Positions 8,981-16,957 of a stretch of DNA of 64,000 nucleotides are shown here, in pieces. Made by a program: the position numbers and the translations under genes. Below the pieces are notes generated by a model. That model was given only the letters and a program-made list of their open reading frames with translations, was not told the DNA's origin and searched no databases. Position 1 is the stretch's first letter. Every line of letters begins with the position of its first letter. The stretch covers positions 383,195 to 447,194 of the forward strand of contig NZ_BFCH01000002.1 in NCBI RefSeq assembly GCF_003112775.1. The letters are read 5' to 3'. Origin of the DNA: Mycobacterium montefiorense (lineage in GTDB: Bacteria > Actinomycetota > Actinomycetes > Mycobacteriales > Mycobacteriaceae).

Positions 8981-9586
8981 CTAGTCGCCGCTGATCGTTT
9001 GGATGCGGGCGCCCAGGACCTCGGTCCACTCGGCGAGGTAGGGGTCGTCGGCGACCTGTGCCTCCGGCTGGTGAAACAGGTTGGTGGCAAAGCGCGCGCC
9101 GAGGATGCCGTTGACGCCGAGCGCAGCCAAGACTGTGGCCTGTTCTTGAGTCATTGCGGGCGCCCAGGTGGTAATCCACTCTGCCAGTTCGGTATTGAGT
9201 GTATCGACAAGCGCGGCGTAGGCGGTATCGAGGCGAGCGGAGCGGCCCGCCGAAGTGCGAGCGGCGATCTGCAGCAGTTCGATCTCCTCGTCGACTACGG
9301 AGAGCAGGTACCTGCCCAGGACGGTCAACTCGGCGTGCATGTCGCCAAGGCCGGCGAATAGCGCGCGGATGTCGCGCATGGCGCTGCGACGGTCCAGCTG
9401 GCGATCGATGCCCGCGTTCAGCAGCTCTTCTTTGGATTTGAAGTGGTGATACAGGGCTCCCGAGCCGGCGGCCAACCCGGCGGCGGCTTCGATCTGGGAG
9501 ACGCTGGTGGCATCGAATCCCTTGGCGCTGAAAAGCCGCATCGCCTCGCCGACCAGCCGGTCCCGTGTTGACGTGGGTGTGGTCAT
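8981..9586 (-). CDS. TetR-family regulator
   Basis: 201 residues from ATG 9586, chosen because GGAGGCG sits just upstream; an upstream in-frame start at 9607 would run into the operator. The N-terminal helix-turn-helix is TRDRLVGEAMRLFSAKGFDATSVSQIEAAAGLAAGSGALYHHFKSKEELL, a clear TetR signature. The C-terminal ligand domain has no assignable ligand. The gene converges on the diflavin reductase with no gap and diverges from the UbiB-like kinase gene, with a perfect palindrome between the two. Confidence 0.9.
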   Translation of the reverse strand: MTTPTSTRDRLVGEAMRLFSAKGFDATSVSQIEAAAGLAAGSGALYHHFKSKEELLNAGIDRQLDRRSAMRDIRALFAGLGDMHAELTVLGRYLLSVVDEEIELLQIAARTSAGRSARLDTAYAALVDTLNTELAEWITTWAPAMTQEQATVLAALGVNGILGARFATNLFHQPEAQVADDPYLAEWTEVLGARIQTISGD

Positions 9587-9608
9587 TGACGCCTCCAAAG
9601 TGATCACT

Positions 9609-9624
9609 TACCTTGTACAAGGTA
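9609..9624. promoter_or_regulatory. 16-bp perfect palindrome, TetR operator candidate
   Basis: TACCTTGTACAAGGTA is a perfect palindrome 23 bases before the TetR start and 35 before the divergent UbiB-like gene. Related half-sites (CTTACAAGG to the right, TCACTTACC to the left) flank it. The placement suggests autoregulation plus control of the kinase/P450 operon. Confidence 0.7.
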
Positions 9625-9658
9625 CCACTTACAAGGCAGGGTTTGGTGGAAGGGCCAG

Positions 9659-11074
9659 ATGCCGCATCAGGACAGCCCGCTCCCGCAGGGTCGGGTCCGC
9701 CGCACCATGCCATTGGTGGGCTTCACCGCGAGGGCTGCCGGGGGCCGACTGGTCGCGGGGTTGCGCCGGCGAGCGGGCGACGACGGGGCTGTCGAGCGCT
9801 TTCACGAGCGCACGGCCGAGCGCTACACCGAACTGCTCGGGCACTCCAAGGGCGTCCTGATGAAGCTCGGCCAGATCATGTCGATGATCGACACCCGTGC
9901 GCTGGGCACCGGCGGGTTCTGGCCTTATCAGAAAGCCATGAGCCGGCTGCAGGCCGACGCCCCGCCGATGCATCCCGACCTGGTTCGTGAGGTCCTCGAT
10001 GCCGAACTCGGTTCAGCCGTCAACCAGTTCGCCGAGTTCACCGATGAGCCGATGGCCGCCGCGTCGATCGGTCAGGTGCATCGCGCCGTCCTGCACGACG
10101 GTCGCCAGGTTGCCGTCAAGATCCAGTATCCCGGTGTGGGCCAGGCCATCCGCGACGATCTGGCCAATACGGAGTTGCTGGCGACGTTTGTGCGTTTCTT
10201 CATGTCGGCGTCGGGAGTGAAGCCGGATGTCCGGTCGGTGGCGCGCGAGGCGGCGCGGCGGATCTCCGAAGAGATTGACTATCGTCACGAGGCAACCAGC
10301 ATCACGGCCTTCGGTGAACTCTATCGAGGTCACCCGTTCATCCGAATTCCCGATGTCATTTCCGGCGCGTCCACCGATCGGGTTTTGACGATGACCTACC
10401 TCGACGGGATGGACTGGGCGCAAGCACAACAGGCCGATCAGGACCTGAAAAACAGCTGGGCCGAGGCCATCCTGCGTTTCAGCCAGGGCAGTTTCCGGCA
10501 CGCGAATCTGCTGCACGCCGACCCTCATCCGGGCAACTACCGGTTCAACTCCGACGGCACCGTTGGCTTTCTGGACTACGGCTGCGTGAAGGTTCTGCCC
10601 GAACGGCAGCGCTGGCTCTGGGTCGCCATGGTCCGCGCCTTGATCGAGCGCCGCGAGCACGACTACCGCGACCTGATGGTGCAGGCCGGCTTCCTCGCTA
10701 CCGACTCCGACCTGACCGCCGATGAGCTACACCTCTGGCAGTCGGAGATGCTCTACGAGGTCATCGCGGCACCCCAGCCGGCCACCTATACGCCCGAGAC
10801 GATGGCGCGCACCATGCACGGGTTGCTGAACCTTCGTAACGGCGACCATCCGCTGAACCGCATGAGCGCGCCCGACGATTACGTCTTCAGCCCCCGCCTC
10901 CAGTTCGCCATATTCAGTGTGTGCGTTGGCCTTTGTGCTACGTTGCCGGCCCGGTCGATCATCGACGACATGGACGGCGTAGTGAAGCCGAACACCGAGA
11001 TGGGCAAGCTGCACCACGCCTGGGTCCGCCAGCGCAGACTTCCATCGGCATTGGACCACCATGACCATCCCTGA
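9659..11074 (+). CDS. ABC1/UbiB-family atypical kinase
   Basis: 471 residues. UbiB/ADCK hallmarks are present: KGVLMKLGQIMSM (KxGQ motif, about 67-79), the Ala-rich loop MAAASIGQVHRA in place of a P-loop, VAVKIQYPGV with the nucleotide-binding Lys, the late catalytic-loop segment LLHADPHPGNY, and the metal-binding LDYG. Known members are ATPases/kinases linked to isoprenoid lipid or quinone metabolism at membranes. It overlaps the following P450 gene by 14 bases, so the two are almost certainly co-translated, and both probably answer to the divergent TetR. Confidence 0.85.
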   Translation: MPHQDSPLPQGRVRRTMPLVGFTARAAGGRLVAGLRRRAGDDGAVERFHERTAERYTELLGHSKGVLMKLGQIMSMIDTRALGTGGFWPYQKAMSRLQADAPPMHPDLVREVLDAELGSAVNQFAEFTDEPMAAASIGQVHRAVLHDGRQVAVKIQYPGVGQAIRDDLANTELLATFVRFFMSASGVKPDVRSVAREAARRISEEIDYRHEATSITAFGELYRGHPFIRIPDVISGASTDRVLTMTYLDGMDWAQAQQADQDLKNSWAEAILRFSQGSFRHANLLHADPHPGNYRFNSDGTVGFLDYGCVKVLPERQRWLWVAMVRALIERREHDYRDLMVQAGFLATDSDLTADELHLWQSEMLYEVIAAPQPATYTPETMARTMHGLLNLRNGDHPLNRMSAPDDYVFSPRLQFAIFSVCVGLCATLPARSIIDDMDGVVKPNTEMGKLHHAWVRQRRLPSALDHHDHP

Positions 11075-12251
11075 CTTTCAGGTGCCGGAGCGGCTGCCGT
11101 GGGATGCGGCCGACCCCTATTCCTACTACGAGCTTCGACGCCGTGACGGTGACGTGGTCTGGGATCACGGGATGGGGGCCTGGCTAATACTCGGATATCA
11201 CTCCGTGCAACAGATCCTCGGAGGGGACGGCTGGACGAGTAGCCCGTTGGCGAACGTCAACACCCGGGATGTCTTTCGGGCTGTGGATCGAGATATGTTG
11301 CGCAGCAATATCTTGTTCACCGATGACGTGGACCATCAACGGCTGCGCGATTCAGTTCGCGACGTCTTCACCCGCTCCTTTGTCGCCGGTCTCCACGAGG
11401 GCATCGAGGCGATCGCCACTGAAACGATCGACCGCATACCCACCGGAGTCGAGTTCGACTTCATGACCGAAATCGCGTCGCCGCTACCGATCGCCGTCGT
11501 CGCGGCCTGGATGGGCCTCGATGTCGACACGGCACGTTTGATCGGTGACGAGTCTCCGGCCATCGGCGCAATGATCAGTGATATCGCAGACACCGGCGCA
11601 GTCGAAGCCGGAACGGCGGCGTTCGCGACACTGCTCGCCGAGCTTCTCCCGCTGGCGGCCGACCGCCGCCGCACGCACCGCCGCGACGACCTACTCGGAT
11701 TTATCGCCGCCGACCCGAACCTCGAACTCGAGGACGTCGTCACCACGGCGGTGATCATCCTCGTGGCTGGGCATGGAACAACAGCAAACCTGCTGGGCGC
11801 GGCGATGATTCGCCTCCTGAAGCCCGGCCCTACCGGTGTTCGTCTCGTGGACACCGTCGACACGGTCGACGATCGACTTGTCAGCGAGTTGCTGCGCCTT
11901 GACGGGCCCGTCCAAGTCGTCGGCCGCACCGCCACGCGTGACCAGGACGTGGGCGGCGTCGCCATCCATGCGGGGGAGGTGGCCTACGCGGTCATCGGCG
12001 CCGCCAACCGCGATCCGGAGGTCTTCAGCTGGCCCAGAAGACTGCGGATAGATCGCCCCGGGCCTGCCCCGCTGGCATTCGGCTACGGGTCGCACTATTG
12101 CCTCGGCGCCGCGCTCGCCCGGCTTGAAATCGCCGTGGCGTTGCAACACATCCTGGCGCGACGGCCCGCACTCCGTGGCGAGCCGAAATGGCAGGAGACT
12201 CCAGCCATCCGGGGGCCGGCGCAGCTGATGATTTCCTTTGAAGGTGCCTAG
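11061..12251 (+). CDS. Cytochrome P450, unusual I-helix
   Basis: 396 residues. The haem loop is AFGYGSHYCLGAALARLE (Cys ligand), the ExxR motif is ELLR, and the PERF-like segment is reduced to RRLRIDRPG. In the I-helix the usual A-G-x-(D/E)-T-T reads VAGHGTTANLL: the acidic residue of the proton-relay pair is Gly239 (codon GGA, one base from GAA). The gene overlaps the UbiB-like kinase and has no adjacent ferredoxin. Substrate unknown. The closest families are bacterial CYPs acting on small terpenoid or steroid-like molecules, but no subfamily was recognised. Confidence 0.85.
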   Translation: MTIPDFQVPERLPWDAADPYSYYELRRRDGDVVWDHGMGAWLILGYHSVQQILGGDGWTSSPLANVNTRDVFRAVDRDMLRSNILFTDDVDHQRLRDSVRDVFTRSFVAGLHEGIEAIATETIDRIPTGVEFDFMTEIASPLPIAVVAAWMGLDVDTARLIGDESPAIGAMISDIADTGAVEAGTAAFATLLAELLPLAADRRRTHRRDDLLGFIAADPNLELEDVVTTAVIILVAGHGTTANLLGAAMIRLLKPGPTGVRLVDTVDTVDDRLVSELLRLDGPVQVVGRTATRDQDVGGVAIHAGEVAYAVIGAANRDPEVFSWPRRLRIDRPGPAPLAFGYGSHYCLGAALARLEIAVALQHILARRPALRGEPKWQETPAIRGPAQLMISFEGA

Positions 12252-12258
12252 GTCAATG

Positions 12259-12708
12259 CTATTGGCTTGCAGAGTAATCAAGGCACACGGTGGTGCCGTC
12301 GGGGCGAGCGTTGATGGTGCAGTGGTCCGCCAAGGCATGCATCAACATGATGCCCCGGGACGCGCGAGGGTCGTGGGGTTTGCACGGTGAGCGCCGATGC
12401 CAAGTTCCGCGATCGCTGACGCACACGCTGATGGTCTGCGCGGCCGGGTCGTAGCCGGCCCGCAGTGTCATAGTGCCGATCGTGTCTTGAGCGCGGTACG
12501 CGTGTTCGACGCAGTTGGCGAGCGCCTCGTTGACGCCGAGGATGATGTCCTCGCCGACGTCCGCCGATGCCTGCGGCACCTCTTGAAGCCAGCTCTGCAG
12601 GGTATGGCGCAACTTGTACGCAGTAGTGGCGTCGGCTGCGCCCCCGCAACGTAGCGGGCCCGGTGCGGTCGAATCTGTTTGAAGCTCCACACTCATAAGC
12701 TTTCGCAT
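12259..12708 (-). CDS. Anti-sigma-factor-like serine kinase (HATPase)
   Basis: 149 residues forming a single GHKL ATPase domain. The N-box is ILGVNEALANCVEHAYR (about 55-71), the G1 box is VCVSDRGTWH, and a GIMLMHALADHC stretch takes the place of the G2 box. There is no sensor or dimerisation domain, as in RsbW/SpoIIAB-type anti-sigma kinases. It ends seven bases from the convergent P450 stop and starts about 90 bases downstream of the receiver gene on the same strand, so it may form a partner-switching or phosphorelay unit with it (inference). Confidence 0.8.
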   Translation of the reverse strand: MRKLMSVELQTDSTAPGPLRCGGAADATTAYKLRHTLQSWLQEVPQASADVGEDIILGVNEALANCVEHAYRAQDTIGTMTLRAGYDPAAQTISVCVSDRGTWHRRSPCKPHDPRASRGIMLMHALADHCTINARPDGTTVCLDYSASQ

Positions 12709-12794
12709 ACCCCGTCGATCCTGGAAAAAACCAGGGCCGCGTTTCGCTTCAGCGACAGATCATCACACGCCGCGAAACCTGCTGGCAGGCAAGG

Positions 12795-13235
12795 CTAGCG
12801 GCGTGACGGTAGCCGCACGATCTGGACAAAGAAGTTGTCGATCTGCCGAATGGCGGCCATGTACCGATCGAGGTCGACTGGCTTGGTGACGTAGGCATTG
12901 GCATGCAGGTTGTAGCTGCGCAAGACGTCCTCTTGTAACGACGACGTGGTGAGCACCACGACCGGGATGTCTTGCAGTTCAGGGTCTGATTTGATGGTTT
13001 CCAAGACGTGGCGGCCGTCGAATTTGGGTAGATTGAGATCCAGCAAAATGAGATCGGGGCGTGGCGCATTGCGGAATTCACCGCGGCGGTAGAGGAAATC
13101 CAAACCCTCTGCGCCATCGCGGGCCACATGGAGCTGGTTGGCGATCTTGTGGTGCTCGAACGCTTCTCGTGTGATCAGTTCATCACCTGGGTCGTCTTCG
13201 ACAAGCAGCACGTCTATCGGATAGGCCGAAGTCAT
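12795..13235 (-). CDS. Stand-alone receiver (Rcp1-like response regulator)
   Basis: 146 residues, only a CheY-like receiver: acidic pocket LLVEDDPGD, phospho-acceptor Asp66 in LILLDLNLPKFDGR, Thr/Ser in VVLTTSS and the conserved Lys in YVTKPVDLDRY. The DxDDPGDxxLT and LPKxDG variants are typical of Rcp1-type regulators that partner with phytochrome-like or hybrid histidine kinases. No histidine kinase is adjacent. The nearest gene in the same direction is the HATPase protein, which could be its output. Confidence 0.85.
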   Translation of the reverse strand: MTSAYPIDVLLVEDDPGDELITREAFEHHKIANQLHVARDGAEGLDFLYRRGEFRNAPRPDLILLDLNLPKFDGRHVLETIKSDPELQDIPVVVLTTSSLQEDVLRSYNLHANAYVTKPVDLDRYMAAIRQIDNFFVQIVRLPSRR

Positions 13236-13338
13236 TGCTGGGCTTCACCTTTCGGGCGTGGCGACTCTTGAGGAGTTTGCCGTGAAAAGTGGAGTACCCC
13301 TATTCGCTAGGCGCCAATCTGACTGTGGCGCTTAGCTA

Positions 13339-13791
13339 CTAGCTGGCAATGGCATCCATCGGCGGGCCGTCACCATGTCCCAAATTGTGGTTGGTCAGGC
13401 TGGTGGCAAAGGTTCGGCCATCATGGACGGTCCCGACAATGTCGACTGCATCATTTACCATGAAATATGAAGTGGCGGTGACGGGGTGGCTGGAACCGCC
13501 GGTGACTACGGTGGTGTCAGGGGTAAGGAAGTAGGTTTGGATGTACCCGCTGGCGCTGATCGCGGTTACCGAGTCCGCGGACACCGCGATCAGGATTCCC
13601 TCCTGACTCACCGGCTGGGGAGCCGCCGCCGTCGGTATCGCTGAAGTCACATGGTCAGGTGCCGTTGGCTTTTCGGTGTCGATCACCCATGCTGCGAAGC
13701 TCGCCGCGCACAGAATGGAAATGGGGGCGGCGCCGTAGACGAGTGATCGGCGTTGGCTGCGCGATCCGGCCAGTCGGTGTTTGGCCCGCAC
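13339..13791 (-). CDS. Membrane-anchored hypothetical protein
   Basis: 150 residues from GTG 13791 (GAGGGGA six bases upstream). A basic N-terminus (RAKHRLAGSRSQRRS) precedes one hydrophobic segment (LVYGAAPISILCAASFAAWVI, about 17-37), then an Ala/Pro linker and a beta-rich outer domain: ADSVTAISASGYIQTYFLTPDTTVV, ATSYFMVNDAVDIVGTVHDGRTFATSL. The repeated strand pattern resembles OB-like DUF5666-type domains, but this is only a resemblance. Function unknown. Confidence 0.6.
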   Translation of the reverse strand: MRAKHRLAGSRSQRRSLVYGAAPISILCAASFAAWVIDTEKPTAPDHVTSAIPTAAAPQPVSQEGILIAVSADSVTAISASGYIQTYFLTPDTTVVTGGSSHPVTATSYFMVNDAVDIVGTVHDGRTFATSLTNHNLGHGDGPPMDAIAS

Positions 13792-13919
13792 AATTAGTCC
13801 CCTCTTTTCCCAACATGGAACCGACGGGCCCGGGGCCCACCGAATCAGCTGCATTAGGTGGGGAGTTACCCGACGCGCCGTGCGGGTAAACCCGGCGCTA
13901 TGCCCAAGGCGTGGATCGA

Positions 13920-14225
13920 TCAGCTCGCGTTGAGCGTCGGACAATCGTCGTAGCGAGCGGCATCGATGTATGCGTCGGCGCGCTCTGCTGCTTCGTCGTC
14001 GCCTAGCCCGGTCAGCTCGGAATTGTTCGCATTTTCCGCAGTGTTCACGATCTGGCGGCGTGACCAACCCTGCGCCAGGGCGGCGCATATTGTCTTTTCC
14101 GTCTGGTTGCGATGGTTGGGCCAGTCGGGAAGGAAGATGACGGCGTCGGCGTGAGCCGTAGCGATTGCGTCAGGCATTGCAGCCAGCGGAATCATCAGCG
14201 CCAATGCAGAAAGCAACTTCTTCAT
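13920..14225 (-). CDS. Small exported DUF732-type protein
   Basis: 101 residues with a signal peptide (MKKLLSALALMIPLAAMPDAIATAHA). The mature part has two cysteines (in KTICAALAQG and DDCPTL) and the helical pattern of mycobacterial DUF732 proteins (short secreted proteins with GW and YIDAA blocks). No function is known for the family. It diverges from another DUF732-like gene at 14291. Confidence 0.7.
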   Translation of the reverse strand: MKKLLSALALMIPLAAMPDAIATAHADAVIFLPDWPNHRNQTEKTICAALAQGWSRRQIVNTAENANNSELTGLGDDEAAERADAYIDAARYDDCPTLNAS

Positions 14226-14290
14226 GGCGGGTCATGCTAGGGGCGTTAACCGAGAGTTAACTGTGTTGTCACTGTGTGGGTGTTTTGTGA

Positions 14291-15208
14291 ATGACGCTGC
14301 ATTGCGACGTGGTTGAGCGTGGCGTGGCCAGCGGGAATGTAACCGCGTGCCTCACCGCCATCAGCCGGTGTTGCAACGGTGTCGACCAGGACTTGTCACA
14401 ATCTCGTGACACTCGCAAACTGGATGATGTGCGGGACCGCGAGGCGATCGAGTCAGAATTGCGGCGGATCGCTGCGCAGGGCGGTCAGCCGTCGTCTCGC
14501 GAGGCCGACAAACTGCTCGACGAGCTGCTGGCCCACAGCTCGGGGACGCCTCTTCCCGACGCGGCGTCGCCCGACGAAATCGTGTACGTCCCCGACTCCT
14601 GGTTGCGCGAGCCCAAAACCGACAAAACCACGCCGCGCCGGACTAAGGGCGCGCGCCGCCGCTTGAGCCTTTTCGCGGCGTTGCCGCTATCTCTGATAGC
14701 CGTGTTCGCAGCGGTGGTGGTGATGTTCGCGGCGCACCACCAGAGTTCGCCGGAGCAGTCGGCGGAAACCCCGCCGTCGGCCGTGCCGCCCAAACCACCC
14801 GTGCCGACCAAACCGCCCGCTCCGAAACCGCTTGCTCCGCGGATTGACATGGTCGACATGGTGTTCATCGCCACGCTGAAGCAGGAAGGTATACCGGTTC
14901 CGAGCCAGGAATACGTGATGGCCCAAGGGCACGCGGTCTGCGACTTCCTGGCGCGCCAACCTAATTTGGCGGAGGCGGTCGGATTCGTGCAGCGATCGTC
15001 GATATGGGACGCCAATCAAAGCGCCGACGTCACCGCGGGCGCCATCGTCTCGTACTGCCCGCAGTCTCGACCGTCCATGGCGGACGAGGTGCCCGCGTAT
15101 CAGAACACTCTCTCCGATATGCAGGCCATCGAAGGAAAACTGCAAGGCATCCAAGACGATCTGCACGGTATCCAGGGAGGGCTGGACGGCCTTCCCGGCC
15201 ACCCGTAA
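14291..15208 (+). CDS. Membrane protein with C-terminal DUF732-like domain
   Basis: Up to 305 residues: a cytoplasmic region (REAIESELRRIAAQG, DKLLDELLAHSSG), one transmembrane helix (LSLFAALPLSLIAVFAAVVVMFAA), a Pro/Lys linker (PPKPPVPTKPPAPKP) and an extracytoplasmic DUF732-like domain (IATLKQEGIPVPSQEYVMAQGHAVCDFL...AIVSYC). It ends with a heptad-like tail, GKLQGIQDDLHGIQGGLDGL. The first 46 residues are unlike the rest, and GTG 14429 is an alternative start. It ends 20 bases before the convergent tRNA gene. Confidence 0.65.
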   Translation: MTLHCDVVERGVASGNVTACLTAISRCCNGVDQDLSQSRDTRKLDDVRDREAIESELRRIAAQGGQPSSREADKLLDELLAHSSGTPLPDAASPDEIVYVPDSWLREPKTDKTTPRRTKGARRRLSLFAALPLSLIAVFAAVVVMFAAHHQSSPEQSAETPPSAVPPKPPVPTKPPAPKPLAPRIDMVDMVFIATLKQEGIPVPSQEYVMAQGHAVCDFLARQPNLAEAVGFVQRSSIWDANQSADVTAGAIVSYCPQSRPSMADEVPAYQNTLSDMQAIEGKLQGIQDDLHGIQGGLDGLPGHP

Positions 15209-15227
15209 ACACCGTCTCAGATTTCGG

Positions 15228-15299
15228 AGCCCCCTGTCAGGATTGAACTGACGACCTTTCGCTTACAAGGCGAGTGCTCTACCACTGAGCTAAGGAGGC
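15228..15299 (-). tRNA. tRNA-Thr(TGT)
   Basis: On the minus strand the sequence folds as a cloverleaf: acceptor GCCTCCT with AGGGGGC (7 pairs including one G-U), D stem GCTC/GAGC, anticodon loop CTTGTAA giving anticodon TGT, and T arm GTCAG-TTCAATC-CTGAC. The outermost anticodon-stem pair is a C-A mismatch. The 3' CCA is not encoded (the bases after the discriminator read CCG). A tRNA-Thr lies at the same place beside Rv0756c in M. tuberculosis. Confidence 0.92.
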
Positions 15300-15327
15300 C
15301 GGGTAAATCGGCTGCCAGCCTAACGGG

Positions 15328-16044
15328 TCACGAGTCGCTGTCGATGATGCGCTGTGAGGTCACCGGACGCGACACGGAGCGCCGGCGTCCGGGTAGCGGG
15401 ATGCGTTCGGCGATGCTGCTCAACGGGTTGACCACCATGGTGAGTGCCGTGACGGCATCCTGCAGAGTCGCGATGGCGGGCTCTAGCGCCTCCATTCCGG
15501 GTGTCAACCGCGCCAGGGTGTCGGCAACGTCGGCGAGCTGATCCAACGGACCGTGCTTGGCGGTGAGCTTGTCGATCAGACCACCTTCGGCAAGCAGCCG
15601 GTCCGCCAAACCATCCTCGGCCAGCACCCGTTCGATCAGCCCATCCTCGGACAGCAGCTGATCGGCCAGCCCGCCGGGCTGCAGCGCGCGCTTCAGGCCG
15701 CCGCCGTCGGCGGTCAGGCGGTCGACCAGCCCGTCCTCCGACATCAACAGGTCGACCACGCCGCCCGGGCGTAGTAGCCGGTCGAGCGGCCCGTCGGCCG
15801 CCATCGCGCGTCCCAGCGGCGCATCGTCGTCCATCATTCTGGCCAGGCGGTTGGCCCGATTGATCGTCTCGTCGAGCCCGAGCATGGAAGTGACGGCGTT
15901 GGTACGCGTTTGTCCGCCCTCGCCCAACGATCGCTTCGCCACCCCGACTGCCGCGCTCGCGAGGTTCAGGCTCGCTTCCGCAGCCGCAAGGCCGACCCGC
16001 GCGGGCGTCGTCGCGACGGCAACCATGCTTCTGGCGAGATCCAT
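15328..16044 (-). CDS. Rv0756c-like protein with decapeptide repeats
   Basis: 238 residues. The N-terminus is an Ala-rich amphipathic segment (MVAVATTPARVGLAAAEASLNLASAAVGVA). Residues 75-174 consist of about ten decapeptide units of the form G-L-x-D-R-L-L-x-E-D (for example GLADQLLSED, GLIERVLAED, GLADRLLAEG). A third part, TLARLTPGMEALEPAIATL, is helical. Size and position match the conserved mycobacterial Rv0756c, divergent from phoP. The repeats suggest a stacked helical or beta-helical surface, perhaps membrane-associated. Function unknown. Confidence 0.75.
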   Translation of the reverse strand: MDLARSMVAVATTPARVGLAAAEASLNLASAAVGVAKRSLGEGGQTRTNAVTSMLGLDETINRANRLARMMDDDAPLGRAMAADGPLDRLLRPGGVVDLLMSEDGLVDRLTADGGGLKRALQPGGLADQLLSEDGLIERVLAEDGLADRLLAEGGLIDKLTAKHGPLDQLADVADTLARLTPGMEALEPAIATLQDAVTALTMVVNPLSSIAERIPLPGRRRSVSRPVTSQRIIDSDS

Positions 16045-16202
16045 AGCCCGAGTCTATGCACGACGCGCCCCCGGAAAACTGGGACCGGTCCAAGCTGATG
16101 CGATGATTCCTGGCAGACTACTAGCAGAGTCTTGCTACCGAGCTCCCAGGTTTTACACAATGACTGCAAAGCAAACGTTCAACCAAGGGCGGATATAGGC
16201 AG

Positions 16203-16922
16203 ATGACAGCGGCAAGCCAAGGCGAAACCAAACCGGAGGCACGTGTCCTCGTTGTTGACGACGAAGTCAATATCGTCGAGTTGCTCTCCGTGAGTCTGAA
16301 GTTCCAGGGATTCGAGGTCGCCACGGCTACCAACGGGGCTCAAGCTCTGGACCGCGCGCGTGAAGCGCGGCCCGACGCGGTGATCCTGGACGTGATGATG
16401 CCCGGGATGGACGGCTTCGGGGCGCTGCGCCGACTGCGTGCCGATGGCATCGACGCCCCGGCCTTGTTCCTGACGGCCCGCGACTCCCTGCAGGACAAGA
16501 TCGCCGGCCTGACGTTGGGCGGCGACGACTACGTGACGAAGCCGTTCAGCCTGGAGGAGGTCGTCGCACGGCTGCGGGTCATCTTGCGGCGGGCCGGCAA
16601 GGGGAGCACCGAAACACACAACGCCCGCCTGACGTTCGCCGACATCGAGTTGGACGAAGAGACCCATGAAGTGTGGAAGGCCGGCGAACCAGTGTCGTTG
16701 TCGCCCACCGAATTCACGCTGCTGCGTTACTTCGTGATCAACGCGGGCACGGTATTGAGCAAGCCAAAAATCCTCGACCACGTGTGGCGCTACGACTTCG
16801 GTGGCGACGTGAACGTCGTCGAGTCCTATGTGTCGTATCTGCGTCGCAAGATCGATACTGGGGACAAGCGGCTGCTGCACACTCTGCGCGGGGTGGGCTA
16901 TGTTCTGCGGGAGCCGCGCTGA
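16203..16922 (+). CDS. phoP: Response regulator PhoP
   Basis: 239 residues. The receiver domain has VLVVDDEVNIVELL, phospho-acceptor Asp63 in VILDVMMPGMDGF and the TKPFSLEEV lysine. An OmpR-type winged helix follows (SLSPTEFTLLRYFVINAG, VVESYVSYLRRKIDTGDKRLLHTLRGVGYVLREP). It is nearly identical in pattern to mycobacterial PhoP, which controls complex lipid synthesis, ESX-1 secretion and acid/magnesium responses. The start at 16203 gives an N-terminus slightly shorter than M. tuberculosis PhoP. A 12-codon frame (16160-16198) just upstream could be a leader. phoR follows after 35 bases. Confidence 0.97.
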   Translation: MTAASQGETKPEARVLVVDDEVNIVELLSVSLKFQGFEVATATNGAQALDRAREARPDAVILDVMMPGMDGFGALRRLRADGIDAPALFLTARDSLQDKIAGLTLGGDDYVTKPFSLEEVVARLRVILRRAGKGSTETHNARLTFADIELDEETHEVWKAGEPVSLSPTEFTLLRYFVINAGTVLSKPKILDHVWRYDFGGDVNVVESYVSYLRRKIDTGDKRLLHTLRGVGYVLREPR

Positions 16923-16957
16923 GCACGCACTCGGCAACTCGGCGAAAGTAGTAATCG

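Noticed and set aside
16160..16198. 12-codon leader peptide before phoP
   Set aside because: ATG and stop are present, but there is no clear ribosome site or attenuator structure, so not listed as a gene.
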